From assembly GCA_942490885.1 (NCBI GenBank), contig CALNYT010000002.1, positions 3,968,001-4,032,000 on the forward strand: a stretch of DNA of 64,000 nucleotides, written 5' to 3'. Source of the DNA: Oceanirhabdus sp942490885. GTDB lineage: Bacteria; Bacillota; Clostridia; Clostridiales; Clostridiaceae. Positions 16,232-26,275 of this stretch are shown here, in pieces. Below the pieces are notes generated by a model, which saw only the letters and a list, made by a program, of their open reading frames with translations, was not told the DNA's origin and did no database searches. The first letter of the stretch is position 1, and each line of letters opens with the position of its first letter. The position numbers were made by a program, and so were the translations under genes.

Positions 16232-19200
16232 CCCCATTTATACCTTGTAATTTTTGGTATTAATTTTGGTAATATAAGTGCTATTAGCAATACAAAAATC
16301 CAAGTTAAATTAGAAGAAGCAGTAGATTCAGTTTCAACAGCGGGGTTTCAAATCGTTAAAAAAGGAACTGAAGAAGCTTTAGAAGTTAAAACTGCAACTG
16401 TAGATGGAAAAGTTGTTGTATTAGAAGTTGAAGCAATGAAAGCTGGAGACGCTTATACAGTAACTGCTAATGAAGTTTCTAAAAACTTCACAGCTATTAA
16501 AGAAGATAAAGTTGCTGCTAAATTAAGCAAAGTTGAGTTAACAGACGACAACGTTGTAACTGTTACATTTGATAAAATGCTTGACGAAGTTAGTGCTGAG
16601 ACAATTGAGAACTATGAATTAGATAATAATTGTAAAGTTATTGAAGCTACATTAAATAGCGATAGAAAATCAGTGGATTTAAAGACAGAAGGTATTGTTA
16701 AATCTAAGAGATATAAGTTAACGGTTGGAGATATCGATTCTATTGATGGCGTAGGAATGAAAAGTAAATCAACTAAGATTTTCGTTAGTAAAGCATTTGA
16801 TAAAGCACCTATACTAAAATCAGTTAAAAATGGACATATTGCTCAAAGTTCAACTACTGATTCTCGTTACAATAACAATACATTAACTCTTGAGTTCACA
16901 ACTAACGGTCATGAATTAGATAAAGAAGTTGCTGAAAAAATTGAAAACTACTCAATAGAAGGTTTAGAAATTGAATCAGCTACTTATGTTTGTAAAGATG
17001 ACCAATACTATGTTGTTTTAGTTACTGGACAGCAAGTAGCTGGTAAAACATACAAGCTTAAAGTTGAAAATGTTTCTGATGCTTCTGCATTAAAAAATGT
17101 TATGTCAAAAGTAGCAGAAAAATCGTTCAAAGGTGGTTATGCAGATAAACAAGCTCCATCAATCACAAATGGAAAATATATAATCGCTGAGTCTAACACT
17201 AAAATCAAAGTTGCATTCTCAGAAAAGAATGCTTTAGATCCTGCAAGTGCTCTTGATGTAAATAATTATGAATTTGATAATGATTTAGAAGTTGAATCAG
17301 TTGAGTTTGACGATGCTGATGCTCCATATTCAACAGCTGGAAAAACTGTTATCTTAACTACTTCAGCACAAGATAGTAAGAAAATATACAAATTAAAAAT
17401 CAGCAATGTTCAAGATGAATACGGAAATGCTATGGCAGATGGTGGTAAGAGTCACTTAAGAGTAAGAGGAGTGGAAGCTAAGCACAACGCACCTTACATT
17501 ACTGGAATTAAAGCAACTACAAAAACAGAAATCAAGATTACATTTGATAGATCTGTTGATAAAACAACAGCTAAAGATGCTACAAACTACCAAGTATTTG
17601 ATGGTACAGAATTAGTTAGTACTGCTGTAAAAGCTAAAGTTGAAGGTGCTGTAGTTACACTTACAGTTCCAGAGTTAACAGCTAATAAATCTTATAAAGT
17701 AAAAGTTAGTAACATTAGCGATTTAGAAGGAAATATTACTGGAACAATTTCAAAAACAGTAAGTGCTCCTGGAGCTAAAAATGATGTTACTGATCCTGAA
17801 GTAGTTAATTACGATGTAGTAGCTAAAGACGAAATAATTGTTGAGTTCAATGAAGCTGTTAAGGCTAAAGATGGTACTGTTGCAAACATTAAATTTACAG
17901 TTCAAAATGGTACTGCTAAAGCTTATGAATTCGTTGGTGTTCAATTCATCGATAATAATACAAGATTAATAATGAAAGCAAACGGTTCAAGTAATGTATT
18001 TGATACTACAGATGTATTAGATGCTAAATCTCTTACAAATGTAATTGATGAGAATAGAAATGATTTAAAAGAAACTGATATGCCAGCAGTACCTGCTGTA
18101 ACAGAAGAGAATGCAAAACCTTGTGTTATTAGTGGAGGATGGGAGCAATTAAATGTAAAAACTATCAAAGTTACATTTGATCAGCCAGTAGATATATCAT
18201 CAGCATCAATTTCAGGATACACTCTTTCTTATGTTGGAGATGGTGAAACTTACGATGAGAAATCAGCAGTTGAGTTCAAGAAAACTTCAGGTTTATTAAA
18301 AGCAGATGGAAAAGATGTTACATTATCTCTTGCAGGTATAAAAGACTTCTTAGGTAATGCTGCAATGGATGAAGATGGAGTAAAGACAAGTATTGTAGTT
18401 AACCCTTACATGGAAGATACAGATGCTCCTATGATTGAAGATGCAATTGCAATTAATGATCATACAGTTGAAGTTAGTTTTGATGAAGAGTTAAGTTACG
18501 CTGGTACTTATAAATTAGAGTATACTAATGATAAGGGTGCGAAAGTTTCTATCGCTACAACTCCTAAATTAGATAAATCAAAAGTTACTTTAACAACTAC
18601 TACAAAGTTGAAAGAAGAAGTTGATTACAAATTAGTAATAAACACTGTTGCAAAAGATATAGCTAATATCAGTTTAGTAAAAGCAGATTACTCAGAGATA
18701 ATATTTATGGGTAGTGACATTGAAACTGTAGAAGTTACAAGTGGTGTTAAACATGTTAATGCTAATGTTGTTAAATTAGTTGGTAAAATGGTAACTGCTC
18801 CACTTACATTTGATACATTAACTGTTACAACTGTAGCTAGTATAACTGATAAGACAATTACTGCTGATGCTCCATTCTTAGCTTCTCAAACTTATAAATT
18901 AGGTAGTGAAGTAAGCTTCGAAGGTTCAGTTGAAAACAGCAATGGATTAGTATTTACTGAAAATAGTACTACTGCTACTACTTTTGAAGTATACTTCGAT
19001 GGTATGGATGATGAAATAAGTGATACTAATAGCGCTAAAGTTTCTACTGATTATGCGTTAGTTTATTATAAAGTAGCTGAAAATGGAACAATTGCTAAAG
19101 AGAATGCTCAAATTGCTACACTAAATACTACTACTAATAGATATGAAATCACAGGTGTTACTGCAACTGATAAGGTATTAGTATTCTTATATAACAATAC

Positions 19201-19261
19201 AGGTGCTACAGCTCAAGATTACTTATTGAACGCTAACCCAGTATCTGGTGCAATGAAATAA
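16232..19261 (+). pseudogene. 5'-truncated S-layer-like Ig-repeat protein
   Basis: The frame is open from a TAG at 16229-16231 for about 1009 residues but has no ATG, GTG or TTG before the internal ATG at 16436, no ribosome site and no signal peptide. The first recognisable surface-protein residues are ISAISNTKIQVKLEEAVDS at about 16260, already inside an Ig-like domain. Repeated SbsA/Big_5-type domains follow, with phrases such as VTVTFDKMLDEVSAETIENY, IKITFDRSVDKTTAKDATNY and IIVEFNEAVKAKDG. Codon choice is rich in GTT, GCT and ACT, like a highly expressed surface gene, and there is no internal stop. A good terminator follows. Either a decaying former S-layer gene or a silent cassette. Confidence 0.75.
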
Positions 19262-19320
19262 TTAAATTCTAATTACTCATGTAAGTGTGAATTTAATAAT
19301 ATTGCAATATAAATAAAATA

Positions 19321-19352
19321 AGGGATGTCTCTATACATGAGACATCCCTTTT
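19321..19352 (+). terminator. Terminator after the truncated S-layer-like gene
   Basis: AGGGATGTCTC (19321-19331) pairs with GAGACATCCCT (19339-19349), followed by TTT. It lies 60 bp after the stop at 19261. Confidence 0.8.
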
Positions 19353-19469
19353 ACTTTGAAATAATATATGGTAATGTTTAAAAAGCTAGTATTTTTTTTC
19401 TTTATTTAAATAAAATATGTTATAATCTCTATATAAGACAAATATAGTTATATCACAGGAGGGTATGAT

Positions 19470-21164
19470 GTGAGAAAAGAAAGTAATTTGAAGATATTTA
19501 TTCTTTTTGGTATTTTGATTGGCCTAATTATGTCTAATGCAATGTCCGCTTTCGCGGATAGTGATGATAAAAAATGGGATTTAGATGTGAGAAATGAACT
19601 TCAACTACCTAATAAGGAATGGAGTATTGTTTTTTCAACGGGATTGGACAAGCAAACTATAAATGATAAGAATATTTATGTTTTAGATTCTAAGGATAAA
19701 AAAGTTAGTGATATTAAACTTAAGTACATTGAGGAGGACTATACACTAAAAATAATTCCTAATAAAGAATATGAACAGGGCGAGACCTACTATTTGTGCT
19801 TAGATAAGGGACTTAAATCTCATCAAGGAAGGGCGTTGCCAAAGCCATACAAGCTTCAATTTGATGTTAAAAAGGTTGATTCTGATTTCTTTAAAATTAG
19901 AAATATAGAAGTTGTAAGTAAGAATAGATTAAATATATATTTTACACAGCCTATTAATGAGACGGCCGAACTACCTCTTTATTATGAAATACTTAGAGAT
20001 GGTTATGAGTTTATAAGGGGTAGCTATCAAACTATGGAAGTTAAAAGAGTTGAGGGCTCTAATAATAAAGTTTCCATTTATCTGAAAGAGAATAAATTTA
20101 ATAGCAATGAGGAGTATACTATTAAGGTTTTAGGAGATTTAATGAGTGATTACGGAGTTCGACTCCTAAATGGGGTAGGTGATCAAATGTGTTTTGAGGG
20201 CATTGATAGTGAAAATCAACCTATTACAATTGATGGTGTTGAAACAATTACTGAATCTATAATTAAAGTAAACTTCAATAAAGCAGTTGATAAAAGCTCA
20301 GCTGAAGAAAGAAAAAATTACATTTTATTAGATTCAGATGGTAATCCAAGAACTATTAATAGACTTAAATTAAGTGATGATTTAAAATCAGTTGAATTAA
20401 ATATCACCCCTAGATTAAAGACTTCAGAAAAATATGAGCTTTCTGTTAGAGGAATAGATGATAAATTTAACTTAAGTAAATTAAAAAGCGAAACGCATGA
20501 AGTATATTGGGATGGTTCTTCCATAGATAATCTAGAAGTAACATCAGTTGAAGTAATTAACAGAAGGGTTATAAATGTATGTTTTAATAAACCAATTGAC
20601 AAAAACTCTGCTTTAAAAACAAGTAATTATCAGATAAAAGATGTTTCTAGTAAACGTACGTATACAACTCCAATTAAAGTGTATTATGATAGCGAAAATA
20701 CCCCTGATATGGTTAAACTGTACTTAAGAAATGATGTTAGAGAAAATAGTATTTACAATTTGGTTGTTTTGAGATATCTGAAAGACCGGATAGGAAATTC
20801 ATTTTCAAAAGGATCTGAGTATGAGTTTGAAGGTAGTGATGTAAAGTATCAAAGTGTATATGTTAAAGAAGCTGTTGTTATAGGAAATGATCATATTAAG
20901 GTAACATTTACAGGTGAGATACCAAATAGCGGTGTTAATCTAGAAATTGAAAATTATTTATTAGAATGTAACCAAGGTGAAAATAGAAAGATAATGATAG
21001 GCTGTAGTGACGTTAGATATGTTGATGAAAGTACATTGATATTAACTTTTGAAGGATTAAATTACGAAGAAGATTATGTTCTTAAAATCAAATCCTTAGT
21101 TGATAGCTTAGGAGAGAATACAGACATTTACTCTGATGGTGTGGATGTTATTTTAGGACAATAA
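19470..21164 (+). CDS. Secreted SbsA/Big_5 Ig-like repeat protein
   Basis: A 564-residue protein starting at a GTG with AGGAGGG six bases upstream; the in-frame-looking ATG just before it belongs to an ATG-TGA overlap in another frame. A signal peptide (LKIFILFGILIGLIMSNAMS, ending near SAFA) is followed by several Ig-like domains. Typical strands are EWSIVFSTGLDKQTINDKNI (about 45-65), IIKVNFNKAVDKSSAEERKN (about 265) and VINVCFNKPIDKNSALKTSN (about 365). Its first domain resembles the N-terminal Ig domain of the giant protein at 6212-10933. No wall anchor is visible. A -10 TATAAT near 19431 is followed by the motif AATCTCTATA, which is also the outer arm of the inverted-repeat elements at 12 kb. 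Confidence 0.75.
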   Translation: MRKESNLKIFILFGILIGLIMSNAMSAFADSDDKKWDLDVRNELQLPNKEWSIVFSTGLDKQTINDKNIYVLDSKDKKVSDIKLKYIEEDYTLKIIPNKEYEQGETYYLCLDKGLKSHQGRALPKPYKLQFDVKKVDSDFFKIRNIEVVSKNRLNIYFTQPINETAELPLYYEILRDGYEFIRGSYQTMEVKRVEGSNNKVSIYLKENKFNSNEEYTIKVLGDLMSDYGVRLLNGVGDQMCFEGIDSENQPITIDGVETITESIIKVNFNKAVDKSSAEERKNYILLDSDGNPRTINRLKLSDDLKSVELNITPRLKTSEKYELSVRGIDDKFNLSKLKSETHEVYWDGSSIDNLEVTSVEVINRRVINVCFNKPIDKNSALKTSNYQIKDVSSKRTYTTPIKVYYDSENTPDMVKLYLRNDVRENSIYNLVVLRYLKDRIGNSFSKGSEYEFEGSDVKYQSVYVKEAVVIGNDHIKVTFTGEIPNSGVNLEIENYLLECNQGENRKIMIGCSDVRYVDESTLILTFEGLNYEEDYVLKIKSLVDSLGENTDIYSDGVDVILGQ

Positions 21165-21531
21165 TTTTGATAATTAATGTATTACAGAAAGAGAGTATTC
21201 AGTAAAATGGATGCTCTTTTTATATATTTCTAAAACTCATCATAAGCTCGAATTATGCATTTTTGTCAGTAGAGGTGAAGTAACCTAGGGAAGTAATTTA
21301 ATAAACCATATAACCTAAATTAAACACATTTAACAGAGAATGATCGCTTTCAGTAAAGTAGAAAATTATTAAATAACTAAAAAAAAGATATTCTGAATCA
21401 AGAACAATTTCATTGAATAATAGTTCTTGTTATCTATTCTTTTCTCTTTTGTCCTCATGCATATATTATAAACTTTTCGATAATACTAACTGTGATACAA
21501 GGTAATGAATTTGCATACAGGAGGTTCTAGG
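21165..21531. other. Intergenic interval, no gene seen
   Basis: After the stop at 21164 a weak imperfect hairpin ending in CTCTTTTT (about 21189-21222) may terminate the surface gene. The rest is AT-rich with no supported coding sequence up to the lipoprotein start at 21532. Confidence 0.5.
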
Positions 21532-21888
21532 ATGAAGAAATTTAGTGTATTTTTATTGATTCTATTAATAGTGGAATCTCTCATAGGTTGTAATAAACAA
21601 ATCACATATACCTCTGAGTTTGAGTATCTCCCAATGTATAAAGGTATGGTAGTTGAAGACTTTAAAGAGCCAAGTGAAGAGGGGATGGGAATTGCTGTTT
21701 ACAAACTTAAAGGACTAAGTTCTGATGAGGTATTAGGCAAATATGAAAGTCTTTTAAAAAAATATGGATGGAAAACTACTCAAGACAATAAACCTGCCAG
21801 TATTACAGTAGAAAAGGATAATCATAAAGCTATAATTGCTACAAGCAAGACTGAAGAAGGAACAAAACTTACTATAATGTCAAAATAA
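21532..21888 (+). CDS. Small lipoprotein of unknown function
   Basis: About 118 residues. The start is KKFSVFLLILLIVESLIGC, with the lipobox LIGC placing the lipidated Cys at about residue 20, so the protein should be anchored to the outer face of the membrane. The mature part (EYLPMYKGMVVEDFKEP..., KYESLLKKYGWKTT) looks like a small alpha/beta domain seen in clostridial lipoproteins; I do not recognise a function. The ATG at 21532 follows AGGAGG at good spacing; an upstream in-frame ATG at 21505 lacks a ribosome site. A strong shared terminator follows. Confidence 0.7.
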   Translation: MKKFSVFLLILLIVESLIGCNKQITYTSEFEYLPMYKGMVVEDFKEPSEEGMGIAVYKLKGLSSDEVLGKYESLLKKYGWKTTQDNKPASITVEKDNHKAIIATSKTEEGTKLTIMSK

Positions 21889-21926
21889 AAAAAGAAGGAA
21901 CAATTAAATCTTGTTCCTTCTTTTTT
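21887..21926. terminator. Bidirectional terminator between lipoprotein and surface operon
   Basis: AAAAAAAGAAGGAACAA pairs with TTGTTCCTTCTTTTTT across a seven-base loop. Runs of A on the left and T on the right allow it to serve both the rightward lipoprotein gene and the leftward gene ending at 21963. Confidence 0.9.
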
Positions 21927-21962
21927 GAATCTCTTTAATTATTAAAATGTATATAAGATTTA

Positions 21963-24386
21963 CTATTTAACTGTTACTTCTATAGTAGTTACTAGACCAT
22001 TGCTTGTAACATATCCAAGAGTTGCAGTTCCAGCTGCAGGAGAAACTGTGTTTCCAGAAGCATCTACATAAACTACTGAACTATCAGAAGATGTCCATAT
22101 TCCACTAGCAGTTGTAGTGATATTCACTTTATACTGGTCTTCGATTTTTAATAGACCACTGATAGCTTTGTTAGCATCACCAACTACAATGCCTTGAGCT
22201 ACAGTAACACTCTTCTCAGAGAAGCTAGCTGTCTTAGCCATTGGTGCATCTTTAGTAGCTGTTACATCGATTTCAGCAAGCTTTTTAGCTCCGCTCCATA
22301 CTGCTACTTTAGCAGTTCCTTCATCAGTTGCGAAGATTTTAGTAGTAGCTAAATCAGTACCTATAACTGTATTTGTAGAAGTTATATTCGTGATTTTTCC
22401 TGGTTTAAGAGCTACAGCTTTACCAGCGCTTGTTTTACCTTCTAATACAAGAGTTGTTGCATAAATTGAATCTTTATCATGTCCAGCAACTCCATATAAT
22501 TTTTCAATAGATTGTAATTCATAAGTTACGATGTTAGCACTTTCAACAGTTCCCATAGTTACATCAATTGCAGAACCAGTAACTCCATTTATAGAAATTG
22601 TGAATATTTCAGTTCCAGCAGTTGCTGTACCAGCGAATTGTACATCTTCATCTGCACCGCCAACTGTAAATGAAGCTCCATCTACTGTGATTATATTAGC
22701 AGTTCCATCTTTAGCAACGATATTAACTTGCTCGTTTGTTAATGTCATTACTCTGTTGTATTGGTCAACTACAGTTAAGTTATCTTTGTTTATAACCTTT
22801 ACAGCTGTTGTATCAGCTTCAAATAAAGCAGGGATATCTTTAACAGCAGTAATTCTTGTTGCTACAGCAGCTTCTTCAACATTGAAAGAAATACTATTCT
22901 GTAGAGCTCCGTTAAAGTAAACGTATATTGTTGCACTACCAGCTCCAGTTGCATTTAATACTAACTCACCATCAGCATTGAATGAGAAATCACTAGTAGC
23001 TATAACTCCTGTATTAGAAGTTGAGAATGTAACTTTAGCTCTATCTGCTGCGCTTATATCTTTAGCTTTAATTTGTGCTCCAAATTGGTCTACAGCAACG
23101 AATGGTATAACTACATCTTCGCTTGCTACAACTAAACTAGCTGGGGCAGAAGCAGTGAATGTTTCTACAGCTTCTGAATCAACTACATCTATAACAAGCG
23201 TAGATACGTTTCCAGTTGCTGCAACTAATGCTGTAATTGTTGCAGTACCTTTAGATCCAGCTGTGAAAGTTAATTTACCATCTGCATCTGTAGAAAAAGT
23301 AGCAGGATTAACTACTGTAGTATCAGTTGATACGAATGTTACTCCATCAATTGTAGCAGATGGTGCTTGATTAGCAGCAAGAGTAACGTTGTTTCCATAT
23401 TGGTCTAATAGAGTGTATTCTATTTCAACATTTGTGTCACCTGCGTAGATTTTTGTTTGATTTTCTGGTATAATTACAGTACCAAATTTGAATTGGTTGT
23501 TAATAGCTTCATTAACTACAGTTAATGTTTGAATTACTGATAAACCAGTTTTGTTGTGAACTATTGTTACAACAACTTGATCATCTTTTTCAAATTTCGC
23601 ATTTGATAAATCAAGTTCAAACTTTGCAGGTGATACTGGTATAGCTACGTTAGCTGTTGTGTTATAAGCAGTAATTGTGAAATCAGCACGGTTTAGAGTC
23701 ATAGCTTCATTGTATTGATTTAATAATTCAAGCGCTAAATTAGCAGCAGCTTTCTTTTCAATATTAGGATTTTTTACTGTTAATGATACAGCTTTTTCGG
23801 CATCAACACTTACTGTTTGATTGTCCAAGCCTGTGATAGCTATTGAATAGTCACCAGCTGGTAGATTGAAAGAACTTTTTAATTCTACTGAAGTTCTGTC
23901 CTCATTCCACGTATTAGTTGTGTTATAAGGAACTAACCCCTTTTTTAAAGTAACAACTACTCCATCATCAGCAGGTTTGTTATATGTTACTTTGATTGTT
24001 GTTGGGTTAATAGCACTTACATCAACTACTTTAAATTCAGTTGATACTCCATCAGAAACTTCTCCATCACCAGCTTCATATTTAGCATCTTCACCTTCAG
24101 CGTTTTTATAATCAACAGCTGGGATTACAGAAGTATCGCTTAGTGTAGATTTATCATTGTTAAACCATTTATTCATAGCTTTAACGTAGATTTTACCTTC
24201 ACCTTTATTTTTTACTGCATTCATAATTTCCATTTTGTTTTCTTCTGCGTTAGCGTAACCAAGAGCAAAAGCTTTCTCACCAATTACAACTGTTTTGTCT
24301 GGCATTTCAGCTAAAGCGCTAAATCCAGTAGTTCCTGCTAACATAACAGCCGCTAAAACTGAGCTAGTAATTTTTTTACCGTTCAT
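21963..24386 (-). CDS. S-layer-like secreted protein with Big-type Ig repeats
   Basis: About 807 residues starting at the ATG at 24386, which has GGAGGG upstream. A signal peptide (KKITSSVLAAVMLAGTTGFS, ending ALA) is followed by a segment seen at the N-terminus of clostridial surface proteins (TVVIGEKAFALGYAN... then GKIYVKAMNKWFN). Then come several bacterial Ig-like domains rich in Ala, Thr and Val (for example VDQFGAQIKAKDISAADRAK and VDQYNRVMTLTNEQVNI). The composition suits an abundant S-layer subunit. It lies 60 bp after the gene at 24447-25736 with no terminator between, so both are likely driven by the upstream promoters at 25.9-26.2 kb. The anchoring mechanism is not evident. Confidence 0.75.
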   Translation of the reverse strand: MNGKKITSSVLAAVMLAGTTGFSALAEMPDKTVVIGEKAFALGYANAEENKMEIMNAVKNKGEGKIYVKAMNKWFNNDKSTLSDTSVIPAVDYKNAEGEDAKYEAGDGEVSDGVSTEFKVVDVSAINPTTIKVTYNKPADDGVVVTLKKGLVPYNTTNTWNEDRTSVELKSSFNLPAGDYSIAITGLDNQTVSVDAEKAVSLTVKNPNIEKKAAANLALELLNQYNEAMTLNRADFTITAYNTTANVAIPVSPAKFELDLSNAKFEKDDQVVVTIVHNKTGLSVIQTLTVVNEAINNQFKFGTVIIPENQTKIYAGDTNVEIEYTLLDQYGNNVTLAANQAPSATIDGVTFVSTDTTVVNPATFSTDADGKLTFTAGSKGTATITALVAATGNVSTLVIDVVDSEAVETFTASAPASLVVASEDVVIPFVAVDQFGAQIKAKDISAADRAKVTFSTSNTGVIATSDFSFNADGELVLNATGAGSATIYVYFNGALQNSISFNVEEAAVATRITAVKDIPALFEADTTAVKVINKDNLTVVDQYNRVMTLTNEQVNIVAKDGTANIITVDGASFTVGGADEDVQFAGTATAGTEIFTISINGVTGSAIDVTMGTVESANIVTYELQSIEKLYGVAGHDKDSIYATTLVLEGKTSAGKAVALKPGKITNITSTNTVIGTDLATTKIFATDEGTAKVAVWSGAKKLAEIDVTATKDAPMAKTASFSEKSVTVAQGIVVGDANKAISGLLKIEDQYKVNITTTASGIWTSSDSSVVYVDASGNTVSPAAGTATLGYVTSNGLVTTIEVTVK

Positions 24387-24446
24387 AATTTGTACCCTCC
24401 AATAAATTCTATTTTTATTTAACAATATATTTAAGTTAATTTTTAA

Positions 24447-25736
24447 CTATTTTACTAAAGTTGTTTCGCTTTGTCCTAATAAAGTTCCTTCAGCGTTGAA
24501 GAATTTAACAACAACTGCTTGATCTGCTTCTGCTGGGAATAAATCTTTAACAGTTTCTCCAACTTTAACTTTATTATCATGTAATGAAGTCATTTCTCCA
24601 TCAATTTCAGTAAAGATTTGGTAAGTTACAACTTCTTCTGCTTCACATGTTACAGTTACATTACCACCAAACATTTGAGCATCTAAAGTAGCTACTGCAG
24701 CATACTCTTTAAGTTCTACTTTTTCTTCTTCTTTAATTTCGAAAGAAGCTTCTTCACCTAATTTAGTATTAACTTCTCCAACTTGCTCTCCTGCAGCATT
24801 GAAGAATTTAACAAGAACTTCTTGACCTTCTTCTGCTGGGAATAAGTCTTTAGCAACTTCTCCAACTTTAACCTTTTCATCATGTAAAGCAGTCATAGCT
24901 TCATCTACCATAGTGAAAATTTGGTAAGTAGCAACTTCATCGTTATCCGCAGTAACTGTTACGTTAGCACCAAACATTAAAGCTTCTACAGAAGTAGTAA
25001 CAGCTACAGTTTGTGACGCTTTTTCAGTTACATTTATAACTTCCATTCTTAAAGCATCCCACTTATCTTCGCTTCCAGCTTTGTTGATTTGAACATCAAG
25101 TAAGTAGTAACCTTCGTTTTCGAAAGTATACTCAACTGGCTCTCCGCTCCAAACTGTAGAAATTTCTCCCCACTTGCTGTTAGCGTAGTCATAGAAGTAA
25201 ACCTTGAATTCGCTTCCTTCTTCTACTCCAGTAACACCATTGATTGTAACAGTTTTACCATTCATAGTGTAATCAATTTTCTCTCCAGCACTGAATCCAT
25301 CTTTATCAGCATATAAATGACTGTAGTTGAAAGTATCATATCCAGCTTTTACGTCATCTTTATAGTGCTCAGTATCAGCATCAGCTACTCCAGCTCTTTT
25401 AACCCATACAGAGATAGTGTTTTGTCCTTGTTTGAAAGTTGAAGGTAATTCCATATAATATGGAACTGATGAATCAACTGCTTCACTGTACTCAGTAGAT
25501 GTCCAAGTTCCCTCTGCATCGTAGAACCAAACTTTGTATTGAACTTGTCCTTCAGCCTCTGAAGTAATAAATACTCCCATTTCATCGCCTGCAATAACTT
25601 CACGATGCGCGTTGAAGAATTTAACATTTGTTGGCATTGCAGTAGTTCCTTCAGCCTTAACTGGCATTGTAGCAGTAACACCTGCAACCATTAAACCAGC
25701 TAAAACCAAGCTGATTTTTCTTTTAATAGCCTTCAT
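24447..25736 (-). CDS. Abundant secreted surface protein with a repeated C-terminal module
   Basis: A 429-residue exported protein (signal peptide ISLVLAGLMVAGVTATMPVKA). After a triple-tyrosine-like N-terminal domain (about 35-120, with QYKVWFYDAEGTW) and a related middle domain, the C-terminus holds two near-identical modules. One is around 245-330 (ALMFGANVTVTADNDEVATY) and the other around 345-429 (AQMFGGNVTVTCEAEEVVTY), each with KVGE..KDLFPAE and VKFFNA. The ribosome site AGGAGGGG and regular codon use suggest strong expression. It is the first gene of a leftward unit with the S-layer-like gene at 21963. Function beyond a surface coat is not clear. Confidence 0.7.
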   Translation of the reverse strand: MKAIKRKISLVLAGLMVAGVTATMPVKAEGTTAMPTNVKFFNAHREVIAGDEMGVFITSEAEGQVQYKVWFYDAEGTWTSTEYSEAVDSSVPYYMELPSTFKQGQNTISVWVKRAGVADADTEHYKDDVKAGYDTFNYSHLYADKDGFSAGEKIDYTMNGKTVTINGVTGVEEGSEFKVYFYDYANSKWGEISTVWSGEPVEYTFENEGYYLLDVQINKAGSEDKWDALRMEVINVTEKASQTVAVTTSVEALMFGANVTVTADNDEVATYQIFTMVDEAMTALHDEKVKVGEVAKDLFPAEEGQEVLVKFFNAAGEQVGEVNTKLGEEASFEIKEEEKVELKEYAAVATLDAQMFGGNVTVTCEAEEVVTYQIFTEIDGEMTSLHDNKVKVGETVKDLFPAEADQAVVVKFFNAEGTLLGQSETTLVK

Positions 25737-25826
25737 TGTGTGTCCCCTCCTGTTTTAAAATATATGTTTTGTTTTATTGGTTAGCATGTTTTAATAGCTT
25801 GTACCAATTGTCAACCATTCCTTAAA

Positions 25827-25845
25827 TTGCATCAAACTGATGCAA
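25827..25845. promoter_or_regulatory. Palindrome in the leader of the surface operon
   Basis: TTGCATCA, three bases, then TGATGCAA. It lies about 90 bp before the start codon at 25736 and about 30-50 nt into the predicted leader, so it could be an operator or an mRNA-stabilising hairpin. Confidence 0.55.
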
Positions 25846-25884
25846 GTCACTATTACCCCATCTTAGGGATATCATGCTTATTCT

Positions 25885-25914
25885 ATTATATATTACATGT
25901 CCATTTCAAGTCAA
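25885..25914 (-). promoter_or_regulatory. Strong sigma-A promoter of the surface operon
   Basis: On the minus strand TTGACT (25914-25909), an 18-base spacer and TATAAT (25890-25885). It gives a leader of roughly 140 nt before the ATG at 25736. Confidence 0.7.
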
Positions 25915-25970
25915 CACTTAATCTGACTCAAATTATACCTCTTGGTGCTTGTTTGGTATATATAATAAAT

Positions 25971-25996
25971 AACGTATGATTTTAATTTTGGTTGCA
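25971..25996 (-). promoter_or_regulatory. ECF-type promoter-like repeat A
   Basis: Minus strand: TGCAAC (25996-25991), 16 bases, CGTT (25974-25971), with an A-rich tract upstream of TGCAAC. The AAC and CGT motifs at this spacing resemble extracytoplasmic-function sigma promoters (sigma-W type TGAAAC, then CGTA). Confidence 0.45.
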
Positions 25997-26061
25997 ATTT
26001 TTTTATTTTTTTATTTCCTGTACAAAGTAAATCTTCATCCTTTTCTTCATACATATTAAAA

Positions 26062-26088
26062 TACGTTAAGCTTTAAAATTTAGTTGCA
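26062..26088 (-). promoter_or_regulatory. ECF-type promoter-like repeat B
   Basis: Minus strand: TGCAAC (26088-26083), 17 bases, CGTA (26065-26062), again preceded by an A tract (AAAAAAG). Same orientation as repeats A and C. Confidence 0.45.
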
Positions 26089-26170
26089 CTTTTTTAAAAG
26101 AAATTTTAAAAACTTTTCATTCACTTACTAATGGTGAATTTTTTCTGTTGTTTTTACACACATATATAAG

Positions 26171-26197
26171 TACGCGACCATATTAGTTTTAGTTGCA
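26171..26197 (-). promoter_or_regulatory. ECF-type promoter-like repeat C
   Basis: Minus strand: TGCAAC (26197-26192), 17 bases, CGTA (26174-26171), preceded by an A-rich tract. The distances to the next copy are 109 bp (C to B) and 92 bp (B to A). Confidence 0.45.
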
Positions 26198-26245
26198 CTT
26201 TTTTATTTTTTTTCTTTACTCAAATAAAAAACATTGATATACTCT

Positions 26246-26275
26246 TACTGTATATACACATGTGTATTTACAGTA
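26246..26275. promoter_or_regulatory. 30-bp palindrome upstream of the pfoR-like gene
   Basis: The block reads TACTGT...CACATGTG...ACAGTA with two mismatched bases in total. It lies 40 bp before the rightward start at 26316, between a TTGATA-like -35 and the leader, so it is a plausible operator. Confidence 0.5.

Noticed and set aside
22531..23370. Two rightward frames of about 130 codons
   Set aside because: They are antisense to the S-layer-like gene; its regular Thr/Ala/Val codons create long open frames on the other strand.
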